Assembly: GCF_900113935.1 (NCBI RefSeq)
Contig: NZ_FORF01000016.1
Span: forward strand, 1-64,000
Source: Aquamicrobium aerolatum DSM 21857
GTDB taxonomy: Bacteria; Pseudomonadota; Alphaproteobacteria; Rhizobiales; Rhizobiaceae
Length of the DNA: 64,000 nt
Direction of reading: 5' to 3'
A program made the position numbers and the translations under genes. The notes beneath the pieces were generated by a model. That model did no database searches, had not been told where the DNA came from, and saw nothing but the letters and a program-made list of their open reading frames with translations. The first letter of the stretch is position 1. Every line of letters begins with the position of its first letter. Shown piece by piece: positions 32,058-42,724 of the stretch.

Positions 32058-33265
32058 TGCTGTTCGAGACAATTCGCCTCGCGCTGCGTTCGGTCCGCCG
32101 CAACGCCTTGCGCTCGTTTCTGACGCTGCTGGGCATCGTGATCGGCGTTGCTGCCGTGATCGCGATGATCACCATCGGCACCGGCACAACCGAGAAGGTG
32201 AAGCAGGACATCACCAAGCTGGGCAGCAATTTGCTGACGGTTCAGGCTTTGCGCCCGATGCGCGGCGGCGACACCAATTTCACGCCGCGCCCGCTGGAAG
32301 CGTCCGATCTTCGCGGCCTTGTTGACGGCATGGAGAACGTCAACGCCATTGCTCCGACCGCGCAGCGCACCGTCCGCGTCGTGTTCGGACCGGATAATCT
32401 GTCCGCGCAGGTCACCGGCACCGACAACGAGTTCTTCACCGCACGCAACTGGGCGATTCTTCGCGGCCGGGAGTTCTCGGAGTCCGAATTGCGCAGCGGT
32501 GCCAGCGCCTGCATCATCGGCCAAACGGTTCGCAACCAGTTCTTCGGCTCCGGCGATCCGGTTGATTCACTGATCCGCGTCGGTCGCATGAGCTGCCGCG
32601 TGATCGGTGTTCTTGAAGCCAAGGGCACGTCCGGCTTCGGACAGGATCAGGACGCGGTCGTGATGATGCCGCTGACGACTTTCCAGCGCCGGATTGCGGG
32701 CAACCGCAACATCGGCCAGATTTACATCGCCGTGCAGGAAGGCGCATCGACGAGCGACGCCGTTCTTGCAGCCCAGAACATCCTGCGCGACACCCGCCGC
32801 CTGACACCCGGTCAGGAAGACAATTTCGACGTGCGCGACATGACCCAGATCGCCGACGCCATGACAAGCACGACGACGGTCATGACCGGCATGCTTGGCG
32901 CTTTGGCCGGCGTCAGCCTGCTGGTCGGCGGCATCGGCATCATGAATATTATGCTTGTGTCAGTGACCGAGCGAACGCGAGAGATCGGCATCCGGCTTGC
33001 CATCGGTGCGCATGAAAAGCACATCCTGATCCAGTTTCTTGTCGAGGCGACCGTCCTGTCGCTGCTCGGCGGTCTGATCGGGATCGTGCTGGGCCTGTCG
33101 CTGGCGGGTCTTGCCAGCTACACGCTCTCCATTCCGTTCGTCCCCAGTCTCACCGTCATCGGCACGGCGGTCGGGTTTTCAGCGCTGATCGGCATGGTGT
33201 TCGGGTTTTTCCCGGCCCTTCGGGGCGCGCGGCTGGACCCGATTGATGCACTTCGGCACGAATAG
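32057..33265 (+). CDS. MacB-type ABC transporter permease (MacB_PCD/FtsX)
   Basis: 402 aa. One N-terminal helix near residues 18-40 (FLTLLGIVIGVAAVIAMITIG) is followed by a large periplasmic MacB_PCD domain of about 220 aa. A three-helix FtsX unit follows, with the motif GGIGIMNIMLVSVTERTREIGIR near 295-317 and ALRGARLDPIDALRHE at the end. This layout matches MacB permeases. The stop TAG abuts the mosaic repeat at 33263-33350. The adaptor and ATPase precede it with overlaps. Confidence 0.93.
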   Translation: MLFETIRLALRSVRRNALRSFLTLLGIVIGVAAVIAMITIGTGTTEKVKQDITKLGSNLLTVQALRPMRGGDTNFTPRPLEASDLRGLVDGMENVNAIAPTAQRTVRVVFGPDNLSAQVTGTDNEFFTARNWAILRGREFSESELRSGASACIIGQTVRNQFFGSGDPVDSLIRVGRMSCRVIGVLEAKGTSGFGQDQDAVVMMPLTTFQRRIAGNRNIGQIYIAVQEGASTSDAVLAAQNILRDTRRLTPGQEDNFDVRDMTQIADAMTSTTTVMTGMLGALAGVSLLVGGIGIMNIMLVSVTERTREIGIRLAIGAHEKHILIQFLVEATVLSLLGGLIGIVLGLSLAGLASYTLSIPFVPSLTVIGTAVGFSALIGMVFGFFPALRGARLDPIDALRHE

Positions 33266-33352
33266 AAGCAATTCCAGCAAAAGTGCGAAGCGGTTTTGCG
33301 TCCGGAATTGCGCAGGAAAAAAGAGACCAGCGGTTGTCTCCCGAAAGTGGCA
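33263..33352. repeat. mosaic intergenic repeat, module A plus B-like segment
   Basis: Module A has 8-bp arms gcaattcc (33268-33275) and ggaattgc (33304-33311). A B-like hairpin tgtctcccgaaagtgg flanked by cggttg/caaccg follows at 33331-33356. It sits between the convergent permease and Nudix genes, and the permease stop TAG falls in its left edge. Confidence 0.7.
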
Positions 33353-33370
33353 ACCGCCGACGCGCGCCGG

Positions 33371-34093
33371 TCATCCCGAAGCTGGCCTGGAAAAGTGCCA
33401 GTCGATCAATGCCGGCATCTGCGGCGCCAGATTTTCAGGCAGATCCCGAAGATTCCTGATGACCACCGGTCCCTCGATCTCGGGCTCTGCTTCGCCTGCG
33501 ACGTGCGCTGAAATCGCGGCGACCAGTTCTTCCGCCGTGCGATCCAGAAAATAGCGTCGAAAAATGACCGTTCCGGTCGCCTTCGACAGGATCTGATAGT
33601 CGTCATCGTGCGGTGCGGACGCCAGATCGAGACCGGTTTCCTCAACAACCTCGCGAAACATGTTGCGCTCCAGATCAGCCTTGCCGTCGCGAAAGTCGGC
33701 TGGCTCGAAGGAGCCGGCGGCAAAGTAGACCCGCCCGGCATTCAAAGTGTGCTTGGCCATGCGAACGGCGATCAGCGCGCCATCGGAACTGACCAGCATC
33801 GGATGTGCATAAAAATGCCCGGCCCCGGCGATGGCCCGCAACTTGCGCCAATAGACGAATGTCGCATAGCGCACGATATGGCAGCGACCGACCAGAATGT
33901 CCCTGTCGATGCCGAGCCGGGACAAAAGCGCGACCTCGCCATTGAACAGCGCCGGGTATTCCTGCGTGATTTCCTGCCAGTACGCGGCAATCTCGTCTTC
34001 ATGTTCCAGCGCAAATGGGTGCGCAGACGGGTCCAGCGTTACGTCGACGGCGCGCACCGTGACGATGATGTCCCGCTCCAGATCGATGCTCAT
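33371..34093 (-). CDS. Nudix hydrolase family protein
   Basis: 240 aa. The core Nudix motif REVVEETGLDL is near residue 157, preceded by GKADLERNMF; the first Glu of the canonical box is not in its usual position, so the box is atypical. The N-terminal 90 residues are helical and not part of a common Nudix domain. The likely start (34091-34093) overlaps the stop of the upstream nuclease gene by 4 bp (ATGA), so the two are coupled. It probably hydrolyses a nucleoside diphosphate-linked compound; the substrate is unknown. Confidence 0.8.
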   Translation of the reverse strand: MSIDLERDIIVTVRAVDVTLDPSAHPFALEHEDEIAAYWQEITQEYPALFNGEVALLSRLGIDRDILVGRCHIVRYATFVYWRKLRAIAGAGHFYAHPMLVSSDGALIAVRMAKHTLNAGRVYFAAGSFEPADFRDGKADLERNMFREVVEETGLDLASAPHDDDYQILSKATGTVIFRRYFLDRTAEELVAAISAHVAGEAEPEIEGPVVIRNLRDLPENLAPQMPALIDWHFSRPASG

Positions 34094-35202
34094 ACGATGT
34101 CCAGCTCGACCACCACCGGGCAATGATCGGATGATTTGGGTCGGTCCCATCCGGTCCGGGGATAGCGCTCAACCTCCTGACCAGGTGGAAACGGAGTGCG
34201 GAACGGCTGCCCGGCGCGAATGATCTCCGGCACCGCATTGGAATTGCTGCGTGCGAGGCTGCGCGACAGCAGGATATAGTCCAGCTGGCACAGATGGCGC
34301 TCGGCGGGGCCGCGGGTGTGGTAGAGGGTCCAGCGGTCGATTTCCGGCCGGCGCTGAACGACGTTCTCGCTGAACCCGTCCGCAGTGAGAATGTCGAGGC
34401 ACGACCCCGCTTCCTGCACCGGCTCGAAGTTGAAGCCCTCATGTTGATCGCCGGAGATCAGCACACGTTCGGCATAATCATTGAAGTCGCCGCATATCGC
34501 CCAACGGCGTTCGGGTGCCTGCTCTACGCCGAAGCGGTCTTCAATGATGCGACGCACGGCGGCCGCCTCCGCCATACGGATCGCAGCCGTGCCCAGCCGT
34601 CCGTCCAGCCCGTTGCGCGCACCGCCCATCGACTTGAAGTGCACGCTGTAGATGGTGAACGGCTTGCCATCGACGCGCAGGTCGAGTTCGAGGCAGTCCC
34701 GGCGAAAAATGCGCTCATGGGGCTTTTCACCGATCAACGCCAGTTCGGCATTGAAAAGATCGATATCCGCATAGGTCAGATGCGCATGGCTCTGCATCCG
34801 CACAAACTCGATGGCCTGACCATGCCGGGTCACGTCACGCGTCAATACGGCAACGTCGATGCCGCGCCCGTCATTGCCCGGCGTCGTGTATTTTTCGCGA
34901 TAGCCAGAGCCGATCATCTTGAACAGATAGCCGTATTCGAACGCCTTCAGCGCCTCCATATTGTCGACTTCCTGAAGGCAGATGATGTCGGCCCTCGTCG
35001 CCGCGAGGGCCAGCGCAGTCAGCTGTCGCGTATCGTCCGTATGGGCGATGGTGCGCGCGCGCTCCAGCTGCTTGTATTCGGTTTCGTCCTTGATCTCGTA
35101 CAGCGCCAGAACCCGGTCCTGGTACAGCTGGTTACGAAAACCGGTGAAATCGAACCTGTTCATCAGGTTCTCGACATTGAACGTGGCCAGGCGCAAAGAC
35201 AT
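34090..35202 (-). CDS. endonuclease/exonuclease/phosphatase family protein
   Basis: 370 aa. Metal-dependent phosphoesterase motifs appear in order: FNVENL (residue 8), IICLQEVDN (near 73-81), [10 protein letters not shown] (near 184-193), CGDFNDYA (near 228-235), and SDHCPVV (near 359-365). No signal peptide, so it is probably cytoplasmic. It may act on DNA, RNA or a phosphorylated small molecule; family members vary. Paired with the Nudix gene through a 4-bp overlap, which suggests a joint nucleotide- or nucleic-acid-related role (inference). Confidence 0.85.
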   Translation of the reverse strand: MSLRLATFNVENLMNRFDFTGFRNQLYQDRVLALYEIKDETEYKQLERARTIAHTDDTRQLTALALAATRADIICLQEVDNMEALKAFEYGYLFKMIGSGYREKYTTPGNDGRGIDVAVLTRDVTRHGQAIEFVRMQSHAHLTYADIDLFNAELALIGEKPHERIFRRDCLELDLRVDGKPFTIYSVHFKSMGGARNGLDGRLGTAAIRMAEAAAVRRIIEDRFGVEQAPERRWAICGDFNDYAERVLISGDQHEGFNFEPVQEAGSCLDILTADGFSENVVQRRPEIDRWTLYHTRGPAERHLCQLDYILLSRSLARSNSNAVPEIIRAGQPFRTPFPPGQEVERYPRTGWDRPKSSDHCPVVVELDIV

Positions 35203-35399
35203 GCAGGCAGATCAACTTGTTCACGCGAAAATTGCAAGCTGTTAGCGCATCTCTGCCGAAAGAAGCGCATAAAGCGAATCTAAAAACTCGCGGCGCGCTT
35301 CAGCCCGTTCATCCGCCGTTCAGCCTGAATTTTGCAAACTATGGAACAGGCTCAGGGGGCTTGTCGTTCGAATTGGGCGAGAACCCAAGGAGGTTTGAG

Positions 35400-35891
35400 A
35401 TGAAACACAGGATTACAGCACTCGCCGTCGCAGCGTCATTGGCGCTGGGGTTCGGCATGGCCAGCTCGGCCTCGGCTGCCACCGCTGGCGGACAAGCCCG
35501 CGATCTGACAGCAAGTCAGCAGACTTCCGTCGTGCAACAGGCGCAGTTCTGGGACGATCGTGGTCGCGACCGGGATGATCGCCGCGACTGGCGCGAACGC
35601 CGCGGCGATCGGGACTGGCATGATCGTCGGGGCGACAGAGACTGGCGCGATCGTCGTGACCGCCGCCACTATCACCGCCCGCCGCCCCCGCCGCGCAGTG
35701 GCATCTACTTCGAGTTTGGACCGCGTTACGCACCACCGCCGCGTTATTACGCCCCGCCGCGGCAGGTCTATCGCCTTCCGGCCTCGCATGTGCGCTGGTG
35801 CGAAAACCAGTATCGTTCCTACCGCGCCTGGGACAATACGTTCCAGCCCTATAACGGGCCGCGCCGCCAGTGCGCTTCGCCGTACATCTGA
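35400..35891 (+). CDS. BA14K-family secreted protein
   Basis: 163 aa. The Sec signal peptide ([19 protein letters not shown], then SSASA) is followed by a low-complexity, strongly basic/acidic segment of repeated DRRDWR and GDRDWH units (about 55-95), a Pro/Tyr-rich stretch, and the BA14K end [19 protein letters not shown] with two cysteines. BA14K proteins were described from Brucella as immunoreactive and lectin-like. The ATG at 35400 has AAGGAGG at 35387-35393, 6 nt upstream. The 3' side carries a bidirectional terminator shared with ilvC. Confidence 0.88.
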   Translation: MKHRITALAVAASLALGFGMASSASAATAGGQARDLTASQQTSVVQQAQFWDDRGRDRDDRRDWRERRGDRDWHDRRGDRDWRDRRDRRHYHRPPPPPRSGIYFEFGPRYAPPPRYYAPPRQVYRLPASHVRWCENQYRSYRAWDNTFQPYNGPRRQCASPYI

Positions 35892-35921
35892 CGGTAAACC
35901 CGGCACAGGGATGACATAAAA

Positions 35922-35953
35922 AACGCCGCGCATTCGTTTGAATGCGCGGCGTT
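35922..35953. terminator. bidirectional intrinsic terminator between BA14K gene and ilvC
   Basis: Perfect 14-bp stem: aacgccgcgcattc at 35922-35935 and its complement at 35940-35953, with a 4-nt loop. On the minus strand it is followed by TTTTTT, making it a strong terminator for ilvC. On the plus strand it is followed by cttatt, a weaker one for the BA14K gene. Confidence 0.9.
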
Positions 35954-35977
35954 CTTATTCAGTAAAGTTAAACCGGA

Positions 35978-37039
<1,062 letters not shown>

Positions 37040-37693
37040 CTAACCGGCTTTCACCGGCACCTGACTTGCCCCGTAAAGGGCGAAGAACTGTCGCGTCGCC
37101 AAAGCGGCATCGCTTTTCATCTCTGTTTCGGTCATTGCGAGCCCGTCGCCCAGCAACAGCCGGATCTGGACGTCCCGGCCGATGAGCCCGAAAAAGGTGC
37201 GGAAAACGGCCTCGGAATCATCGAACGAAAGCAGGCCCGCAGCGCGCCCGGCCTCGAGCACCGGCTTCAACCGTGCTCCCAGCGCAAATCTGCCATTGGC
37301 CAACAGGATGGCACCGAGATTGCTCTTGCTCGAACCTGCATGGCCGATCGCAACCCGGTTCAGCGCAATCGAACTTTGCGAGGAAATCACTTTCAGCCAG
37401 TTGACGGCGAACCGTTCAAGGCTTTCGCGCAATGCCGTTGCATCGAGCCGCTGGCGGTCATACTCGCCTGCCCTCACCTTGGAAGCCTGCCAGCGCACCG
37501 TCGCGGTCAAAAGGCCGTCGCGGTCGCCGAACCATTTGTACAGCGTTTCCTTGGAACAGCTCGCGCGGCGCGCCACGGCGTTCATCGTGACGGCGTCACC
37601 ACCCTCGACCAGCAACTCCAGCACGGCGTCGAGAACCTCGCCCTGCCGGGGCGTCAGTGTGTCATCGCCATAATCTGCCAGTTCTGCCTGCAC
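37040..37693 (-). CDS. TetR-family transcriptional regulator
   Basis: 217 aa from the chosen start (227 aa from the upstream GTG at 37723). The HTH is near residues 20-60 (VTMNAVARRASCSKETLYKWFGDRDGL), followed by an AefR-like C-terminal domain. I chose the GTG at 37691-37693 because AGGA lies 7 nt upstream; the GTG at 37723 has no ribosome site and overlaps a near-palindrome. The gene is 42 bp upstream of ilvC on the same strand. It may repress itself and influence ilvC by read-through; its ligand is unknown. Confidence 0.85.
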   Translation of the reverse strand: MQAELADYGDDTLTPRQGEVLDAVLELLVEGGDAVTMNAVARRASCSKETLYKWFGDRDGLLTATVRWQASKVRAGEYDRQRLDATALRESLERFAVNWLKVISSQSSIALNRVAIGHAGSSKSNLGAILLANGRFALGARLKPVLEAGRAAGLLSFDDSEAVFRTFFGLIGRDVQIRLLLGDGLAMTETEMKSDAALATRQFFALYGASQVPVKAG

Positions 37694-37722
37694 GAACCGA
37701 TCCTGCCCAAAATCCGAAATCA

Positions 37723-37740
37723 CCGTACCGTACGTTACGG
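37723..37740. promoter_or_regulatory. near-palindromic operator candidate ahead of the TetR gene
   Basis: The 18-bp sequence ccgtaccgtacgttacgg matches its own complement at 16 of 18 positions. It lies 30-47 bp upstream of the preferred start of the TetR gene, in the gap to kup. Position and symmetry suit autorepression; no binding is shown. Confidence 0.55.
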
Positions 37741-37796
37741 TTCGGTGATATTCCGTAATTTGTAGCCAATTGCAAGCGGGTTTTTCGCGGACGCGC

Positions 37797-39725
37797 CTAG
37801 ATCAGCACCTGCGTGCCGATCTCGACCACCCGGCCGGTGGGGATCTGGTAATAGGCAGTGGCAGGCGAGGCATTGCGCGCCAGCGTGATGAACAGCTTGT
37901 CCTGCCACAGCGGCATGCCCCGATCCGCCGAAGCTTTCAGCGAACGGCGCGACAGGAAAAACGACGTCGTCATGATGTCGAATTTCAGCCCCTGCTTGCG
38001 CACCTGTGCCAGCGCCTTGGGAATGTTGGGATCGTCCATATAGCCATAGTTCAGCGTCAGGCGCGTGAACAAGTCGTTGAGCACCTCGATCTCGGCGCGC
38101 TCCGACAAGGGCACGCGTGGCCGCTCGGCAGTGACCACCGTGAGGATGATGTTCTGCTTGTGCAGCACATGATAGTGCTTGAGGCTGTGCAGCAGCGCTG
38201 TCGGCGTGCTGTCGCGGTCGCCGGTCAGAAAGATCGCCGTGCCATCGACCAGCACCGGAGGCTTGGCGGCCAGATTGTCCGTCAGCAATGTCAGCGGCAC
38301 CTCGCTGCGACGGGTCTTTTCGAACAGGATGCTGGTGCCGCGCCGCCATGTCAGCATCACCACCAGCACCGTGGTGGAGATGAGGATGGTGACCCAGCCG
38401 CCATCGGTGACCTTGAGCATGTTGGCGCCAAGGAAGGTCAATTCAATGATGGCAAACGGCACCATCACCGCAAAAGCCAGCCACAATGGCCGCTTCCACA
38501 CCTTCCAGATGACGAAGAACAGCAGCGCGCCCGTGACCACCATCGCACCCGACAGGGCAATGCCATAAGCCGTTGCCAGCGCGCTCGATGAGCCGAAGGA
38601 CAGCACCAGCACGACGACGCCGACCAGCAGGAACGCGTTGATCTGCGGCACGTAGATCTGGCCGGACTGTTCCGCCGAGGTGTGCTGCACGGCGAAACGC
38701 GGCAACAGATTGAGCTGGATCGCCTGCCTTGTGAGCGAAAACGCCCCGGTGATTGCCGCCTGTCCGGCGATGACGGTGGCCATCATTGCCAGCAGCACGA
38801 ACGGAATGCCGGCCCAATCGGGCATCATTTCAAACAGAGGCTGGTTGGCATCGTGATGCTGCAATGCATAAGCGCCCTGCCCGAAATAGTTCAGGAGCAG
38901 CGCCGGGAAAACCAGCGAAAACCACGCCAGCACGATCGGGCGGCGGCCAAAATGGCCAAGGTCAGCGTAAAGCGTCTCAGCGCCGGTGATGGCCAGAAAC
39001 ACCGCGCCAAACACCGCCATGGCGACAACCGAATGCTCGAACAGGAAGTTGAAGGCGTAGTATGGGTTGAGCGCCAACAACACCATCGGGTTATGAATGA
39101 TCTGGTAGAGCCCCGCGCCACCCAGCACGAGGAACCAAAGCATCATGACGGGGCCGAAAACGCTCGCGACCTTGGCGGTGCCGAACTTCTGCACCGAGAA
39201 AAGTCCGATCAGGATCGCCACCGCAATCGGCACAACCCATGCGTGCAAGGCGGGTGAGACGACCTCAAGCCCCTCAACCGCGGACAGGACGGAAATCGCC
39301 GGCGACACCATGGCGTCGCCGTAGAACAGCGCCGCCCCGGCCATGCCGAGCAGCAGCACGAAGCCGCTGAAACGCCCGGCATCACGCCGCGCCAGCGCCA
39401 TCAGCGACAGGACACCGCCCTCGCCGCGATTGTCGGCGCGCAGCACGATCAGCAGATATTTGACGGCGACGATCAGCGTCAGCGCCCACACGATCAGCGA
39501 CAGAATGCCGAGAATGTCAGAATCGGTGTTCGGCCCGTCCCCCGTCGCGACGCGCAGCGCCTCACGGAATGCGTAGATCGGGCTGGTGCCAATATCGCCG
39601 TAGACGACACCGAGCGCGCCCAGGGTCAGGGCTGCAGTGCTCGATTGTGCGGGAGTATGGGGGTCCTGATCGCCATCCGTCGGCGTCCGTTCCGCTTCAG
39701 ATGAAGCTTGCCGGTCGAGATCCAT
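37797..39725 (-). CDS. kup: KUP-family potassium transporter
   Basis: 642 aa, potassium:proton symporter of the inner membrane. About 12 hydrophobic helices occupy the first 450 residues, beginning with the family signature GALGVVYGDIGTSPIYAFREAL near residues 36-57. GETLYADLGHFG-like and VDLGTFG-like loops follow, and a soluble C-terminal domain of about 170 aa. Length matches rhizobial Kup. It is a single gene whose 3' end lies 73 bp from the TetR start region; no regulator is obvious. Confidence 0.96.
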   Translation of the reverse strand: MDLDRQASSEAERTPTDGDQDPHTPAQSSTAALTLGALGVVYGDIGTSPIYAFREALRVATGDGPNTDSDILGILSLIVWALTLIVAVKYLLIVLRADNRGEGGVLSLMALARRDAGRFSGFVLLLGMAGAALFYGDAMVSPAISVLSAVEGLEVVSPALHAWVVPIAVAILIGLFSVQKFGTAKVASVFGPVMMLWFLVLGGAGLYQIIHNPMVLLALNPYYAFNFLFEHSVVAMAVFGAVFLAITGAETLYADLGHFGRRPIVLAWFSLVFPALLLNYFGQGAYALQHHDANQPLFEMMPDWAGIPFVLLAMMATVIAGQAAITGAFSLTRQAIQLNLLPRFAVQHTSAEQSGQIYVPQINAFLLVGVVVLVLSFGSSSALATAYGIALSGAMVVTGALLFFVIWKVWKRPLWLAFAVMVPFAIIELTFLGANMLKVTDGGWVTILISTTVLVVMLTWRRGTSILFEKTRRSEVPLTLLTDNLAAKPPVLVDGTAIFLTGDRDSTPTALLHSLKHYHVLHKQNIILTVVTAERPRVPLSERAEIEVLNDLFTRLTLNYGYMDDPNIPKALAQVRKQGLKFDIMTTSFFLSRRSLKASADRGMPLWQDKLFITLARNASPATAYYQIPTGRVVEIGTQVLI

Positions 39726-39901
39726 GTGTTACCTGCCACTCGAATGCGGGGGAACTGCTTCTAGCGTCAAGCAGAGGTTTTTGCAACGACGCCCGGAACG
39801 CACGCTAGCCCTGTCGGAAGCTTATCAACGCAGAACGCGTACTTCCGTTCAAGACCGAACTACTTATTCTTGCAGACCACAATGAACTGGCGGGCGTGAG
39901 G

Positions 39902-40663
39902 CTACCAGCCGCACGCCCTCAGGAAGCGGCGAACGGTTTCCGACATGCCGAATTCCAGCGCGTCGGCTGTCAGGCCGTGCCCGATCGAGACTTCGACAAG
40001 GTCTGGAATACGGCGCGCAAGAGCAGGCAGATTGGCGACCGTCAAATCGTGACCGGCATTGACGTCGAGCCCTTGCGCGCGCGCCGCCTCCGCCGCTTTG
40101 CCCAACAATTCCAGTTCCCTGGCAGCGTTTTCGGAATCAATCTCGCAACCGCCGTAAGGCCCGGTGTAAAGCTCCACCCGGTCGGCACCTGTCGCCTTGG
40201 CCGCGTCCATGCCGGCGACGTCGGGATTGGCAAACAGCGAGACCCGGAAGCCGCCCTGTTTCAGCCGCTTGACGACCGGCGCAAGCAAATCGAACTGCGC
40301 TTCGAAATCCCAGCCATGGTCCGAGGTCGGCTGCGCCGGATCATCGGGAACCAGCGTCACCTGATCGGGCTGGTTGGCTTCAACCAGACGCAGGAACGCC
40401 TCGTCCGGATAGCCCTCAATATTGAACTCGGCGCTCGGGAATTCGTCATCGATCAATGCGCGCAGTTCCGGCAGATCGGAGCGACGCGTGTGCCGTTCAT
40501 CGGGGCGCGGGTGTACCGTCAGGCCGTGCGCCCCGGCTTGCAGCGCAACCCGTCCCAGATGGGTTACACTGGGCCACGGCAGGTCGCGCCGGTTACGGAG
40601 CAACGCAACAGCGTTGAGATTGACGGAAAGCTTCGCAGCCATCTGATCGTATCCAGTCTTCAT
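39902..40663 (-). CDS. pdxJ: pyridoxine 5'-phosphate synthase
   Basis: 253 aa TIM-barrel enzyme. It condenses 1-deoxy-xylulose 5-phosphate with 3-amino-2-oxopropyl phosphate to pyridoxine 5'-phosphate, the last ring-forming step of DXP-dependent vitamin B6 synthesis. Conserved blocks are [50 protein letters not shown] and VSIGHGL. Start ATG at 40661-40663; a GTG two codons upstream has a better-spaced ribosome site (GAGAGGA), so the start is uncertain by 6 bp. Divergent from the STAS-like gene, stand-alone. Confidence 0.95.
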   Translation of the reverse strand: MKTGYDQMAAKLSVNLNAVALLRNRRDLPWPSVTHLGRVALQAGAHGLTVHPRPDERHTRRSDLPELRALIDDEFPSAEFNIEGYPDEAFLRLVEANQPDQVTLVPDDPAQPTSDHGWDFEAQFDLLAPVVKRLKQGGFRVSLFANPDVAGMDAAKATGADRVELYTGPYGGCEIDSENAARELELLGKAAEAARAQGLDVNAGHDLTVANLPALARRIPDLVEVSIGHGLTADALEFGMSETVRRFLRACGW

Positions 40664-40756
40664 GCACACGTCTTTCCTCTCCTATATCGCCTCTTCAGGG
40701 AACAGACACGGTGTTTCGTGTGTTCCAGTAGCAGAGCAGCGCGAAAGGAGTTGACG

Positions 40757-41155
40757 ATGCACCCACTTGAGCGTGTTCCGGCGGTGAAACGGCTGGAAAC
40801 CAACCGAGCGGATGTGTTCGCGCTGGAAGTCAGCGGCGAGTTCACGTCGGCAGACGCCGAGAATCTGTGCGGACTTCTGCAAGGCGAGTTGTCGCTGATC
40901 GACCGGATCGACCTGCTGATTCGCCTGACCGGTGTCGACAGCACGGATCTTTCGGGCCTCAGCGAAGACACGGTCGAGACCATGCGCGCCCTCGTCAACG
41001 AACACGTGACACGATGCGCCGTCATCGGTCAGACCAGCCGGGCCGCCCGCGTCGAGCGGTTGTTTTCGGCCGGCACCAAAGCGGAGCTGCGTCATTTCAC
41101 CGACGATGAAGAAGCGCAGGCCTGGGCATGGATTGACTCACACGAGCTGAAATGA
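40757..41155 (+). CDS. STAS/SpoIIAA-like domain protein
   Basis: 132 aa. Predicted alternating beta strands and helices fit the SpoIIAA-like (STAS/SEC14) fold: VFALEVSGEFTSADAENLCGLLQ, then a strand region DLLIRLTGVDSTDLSG, TRCAVIGQTS, and a C-terminal W-rich end AWAWIDSHELK. AAAGGAG lies 6 nt before the ATG. No Ser/Thr phosphorylation motif of the anti-sigma-factor type is certain. It ends 3 bp before the convergent helicase gene and is divergent from pdxJ. Function unknown; a ligand- or lipid-binding role is typical of the fold. Confidence 0.75.
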   Translation: MHPLERVPAVKRLETNRADVFALEVSGEFTSADAENLCGLLQGELSLIDRIDLLIRLTGVDSTDLSGLSEDTVETMRALVNEHVTRCAVIGQTSRAARVERLFSAGTKAELRHFTDDEEAQAWAWIDSHELK

Positions 41156-41158
41156 CGT

Positions 41159-42286
41159 TCAGCGCACAATCGTCAGCCGCTCAGCCGCACGCGTGATCGC
41201 TGTATAGAGCCAGCGCTGGCGGGTGTCCTTGAAAGCATAGCTTTCATCGAACAGCACGACCTCGTCCCATTGCGAGCCCTGCGCCTTGTGGACGGTCAGC
41301 GCATAGCCATAGTCGAAATCGTCAAAGCGCTTCTTCTGCTGCCACGGAATGTCCTGATCGGGATTTTCGAACGCGGCTTTCAGCAGCTTGATCTTGGCGA
41401 CGCCGCGATCCGGATCGTCCTCTTCGGGCGAAACCAGCAGGTTGATCCCCGGCTTCACCGTCTCGCGCGACGAGGTCATCACCTTCCACAGCGAACCGTT
41501 GAGCAGCCCCTTGGCCGGATCGTTGCGCAGGCACACCAGCTTGTCGCCGGCCTGCGGATAGGACGCATCGAAGCCCTTCAACTGGCGCAAACGGGAATTG
41601 TAGCGGCGACGCGTGCGGTTGGTGCCGACCAGCACCTGATCCGCCGACAAGACCAGATCCTGATCCACCTCGTCGCGACCGATCACCTGCGCAGCGCCAT
41701 AGTCGCCATAAGCGATGTCCCTGCCCTCGCGCACATCCAGCGCGAGGCTGAGGATCGGGTTATCGCGCGCCTGTCGGTGCACCTCGGTCAGCAAATGGTC
41801 GGGCTCGTGCTCGGTGAAGAAGCCGCCCCCGGTGATCGGCGGCAGCTGCGCCGGGTCGCCCAGCACCAGAATCGGCGTGCCGAAGCTCATCAGGTCGCGC
41901 CCGAGCTGCTCATCGACCATCGAGCATTCGTCGACGACGACGAGCTTGGCCTTGGAGATCGGGCTTTGCCGGTTGAGCGAGAAGGTCGGGCTCATCGACG
42001 TCTTGCCCGTCGTCTCGTCCTCGATCGCCTCCTCGCCACGCGGGCGATAGATCAGCGAATGAATCGTGCGCGCATTGGTGGCGCCCTTCGAGCGCAGCAC
42101 CTGCGCCGCCTTGCCGGTAAAGGCGGCGAACTGCACGCTGCCATCGACATGCTCGGCGAAATAGCGCGCCAGCGTCGTCTTGCCGGTGCCGGCATAGCCG
42201 AACAGGCGGAACAGTGGGCTGCGCCCTTCGTTCAGCCAGCGCGAGACAGCCTTGAGGGCTTCATCCTGTTGTGGGGAAAACTTCAT
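41159..42286 (-). CDS. RecD-like ATP-dependent DNA helicase
   Basis: 375 aa superfamily 1 helicase. Walker A GYAGTGKTT is at residues 30-38, motif II VVVDECSMVD near 114-123, the Q/GDxxQL motif GDPAQLPPI near 142-150, and the C-terminal UvrD_C_2 motif ALTVHKAQGSQWDEVVLF near 330-347, with YTAITRAAERL near the end. It resembles the short RecD2/phage Dda-type helicases and lacks RecB/RecC partners nearby. It has no N-terminal extension. Likely a DNA-repair or replication helicase; role unknown. Confidence 0.9.
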   Translation of the reverse strand: MKFSPQQDEALKAVSRWLNEGRSPLFRLFGYAGTGKTTLARYFAEHVDGSVQFAAFTGKAAQVLRSKGATNARTIHSLIYRPRGEEAIEDETTGKTSMSPTFSLNRQSPISKAKLVVVDECSMVDEQLGRDLMSFGTPILVLGDPAQLPPITGGGFFTEHEPDHLLTEVHRQARDNPILSLALDVREGRDIAYGDYGAAQVIGRDEVDQDLVLSADQVLVGTNRTRRRYNSRLRQLKGFDASYPQAGDKLVCLRNDPAKGLLNGSLWKVMTSSRETVKPGINLLVSPEEDDPDRGVAKIKLLKAAFENPDQDIPWQQKKRFDDFDYGYALTVHKAQGSQWDEVVLFDESYAFKDTRQRWLYTAITRAAERLTIVR

Positions 42287-42330
42287 GAGGTGTTACTGGG
42301 GGATTCGGCCGCTTTGGGCAAGGGGTGAGG

Positions 42331-42722
42331 TCACCCGAGATCCGTGTGCCGGAAATCCGATCCTTTATAAAGCAACTCGCCGCTGGTGGATTTGGCCATG
42401 GCATAGGAAAAGCAGTCGCCCATGTTGAGTTGTGCGGGATGGCCCGTGCCCTTGCCGTAAAGCTGGTGTGCGTTGAGCGCGAGCAAATGCATTTCCGGGC
42501 CAATCGAAACCATCTCGACCCTGGCGGCTTTCACAAACTCCAAGAACAACACCTGCGCCGACTCTTTCGGAATGCCATAAATGCGGGATAATGCGAGCAC
42601 CGTACAAAAGCGACAATTGACGAGGTTACGGGTTTGCGCGCCCGCTCCAGTCTGGCCGTTAGTTGCTCTGCATCGCCCTCACCAGTCATCATGGCAACAA
42701 TCGCAGAGCGGTCGACGAACAT
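42331..42722 (-). pseudogene. vapC: VapC-type PIN-domain toxin, frameshifted
   Basis: The N-terminal part MFVDRSAIVAMMTGEGDAEQL has the first catalytic Asp. It reads to a stop after SIVAF with unrelated residues. The C-terminal part, VLALSRIYGIPKES through YGKGTGHPAQLNMGDCFSYA and KGSDFRHTD, is in another frame. Joining them at about 42605 by adding one base after GTCGCTTTTG restores a complete PIN protein of about 130 aa with the later Asp ligand (NMGDC). The break is a 1-bp loss relative to the expected gene. Directly downstream of the antitoxin gene. Confidence 0.8.
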
Positions 42723-42724
42723 GC

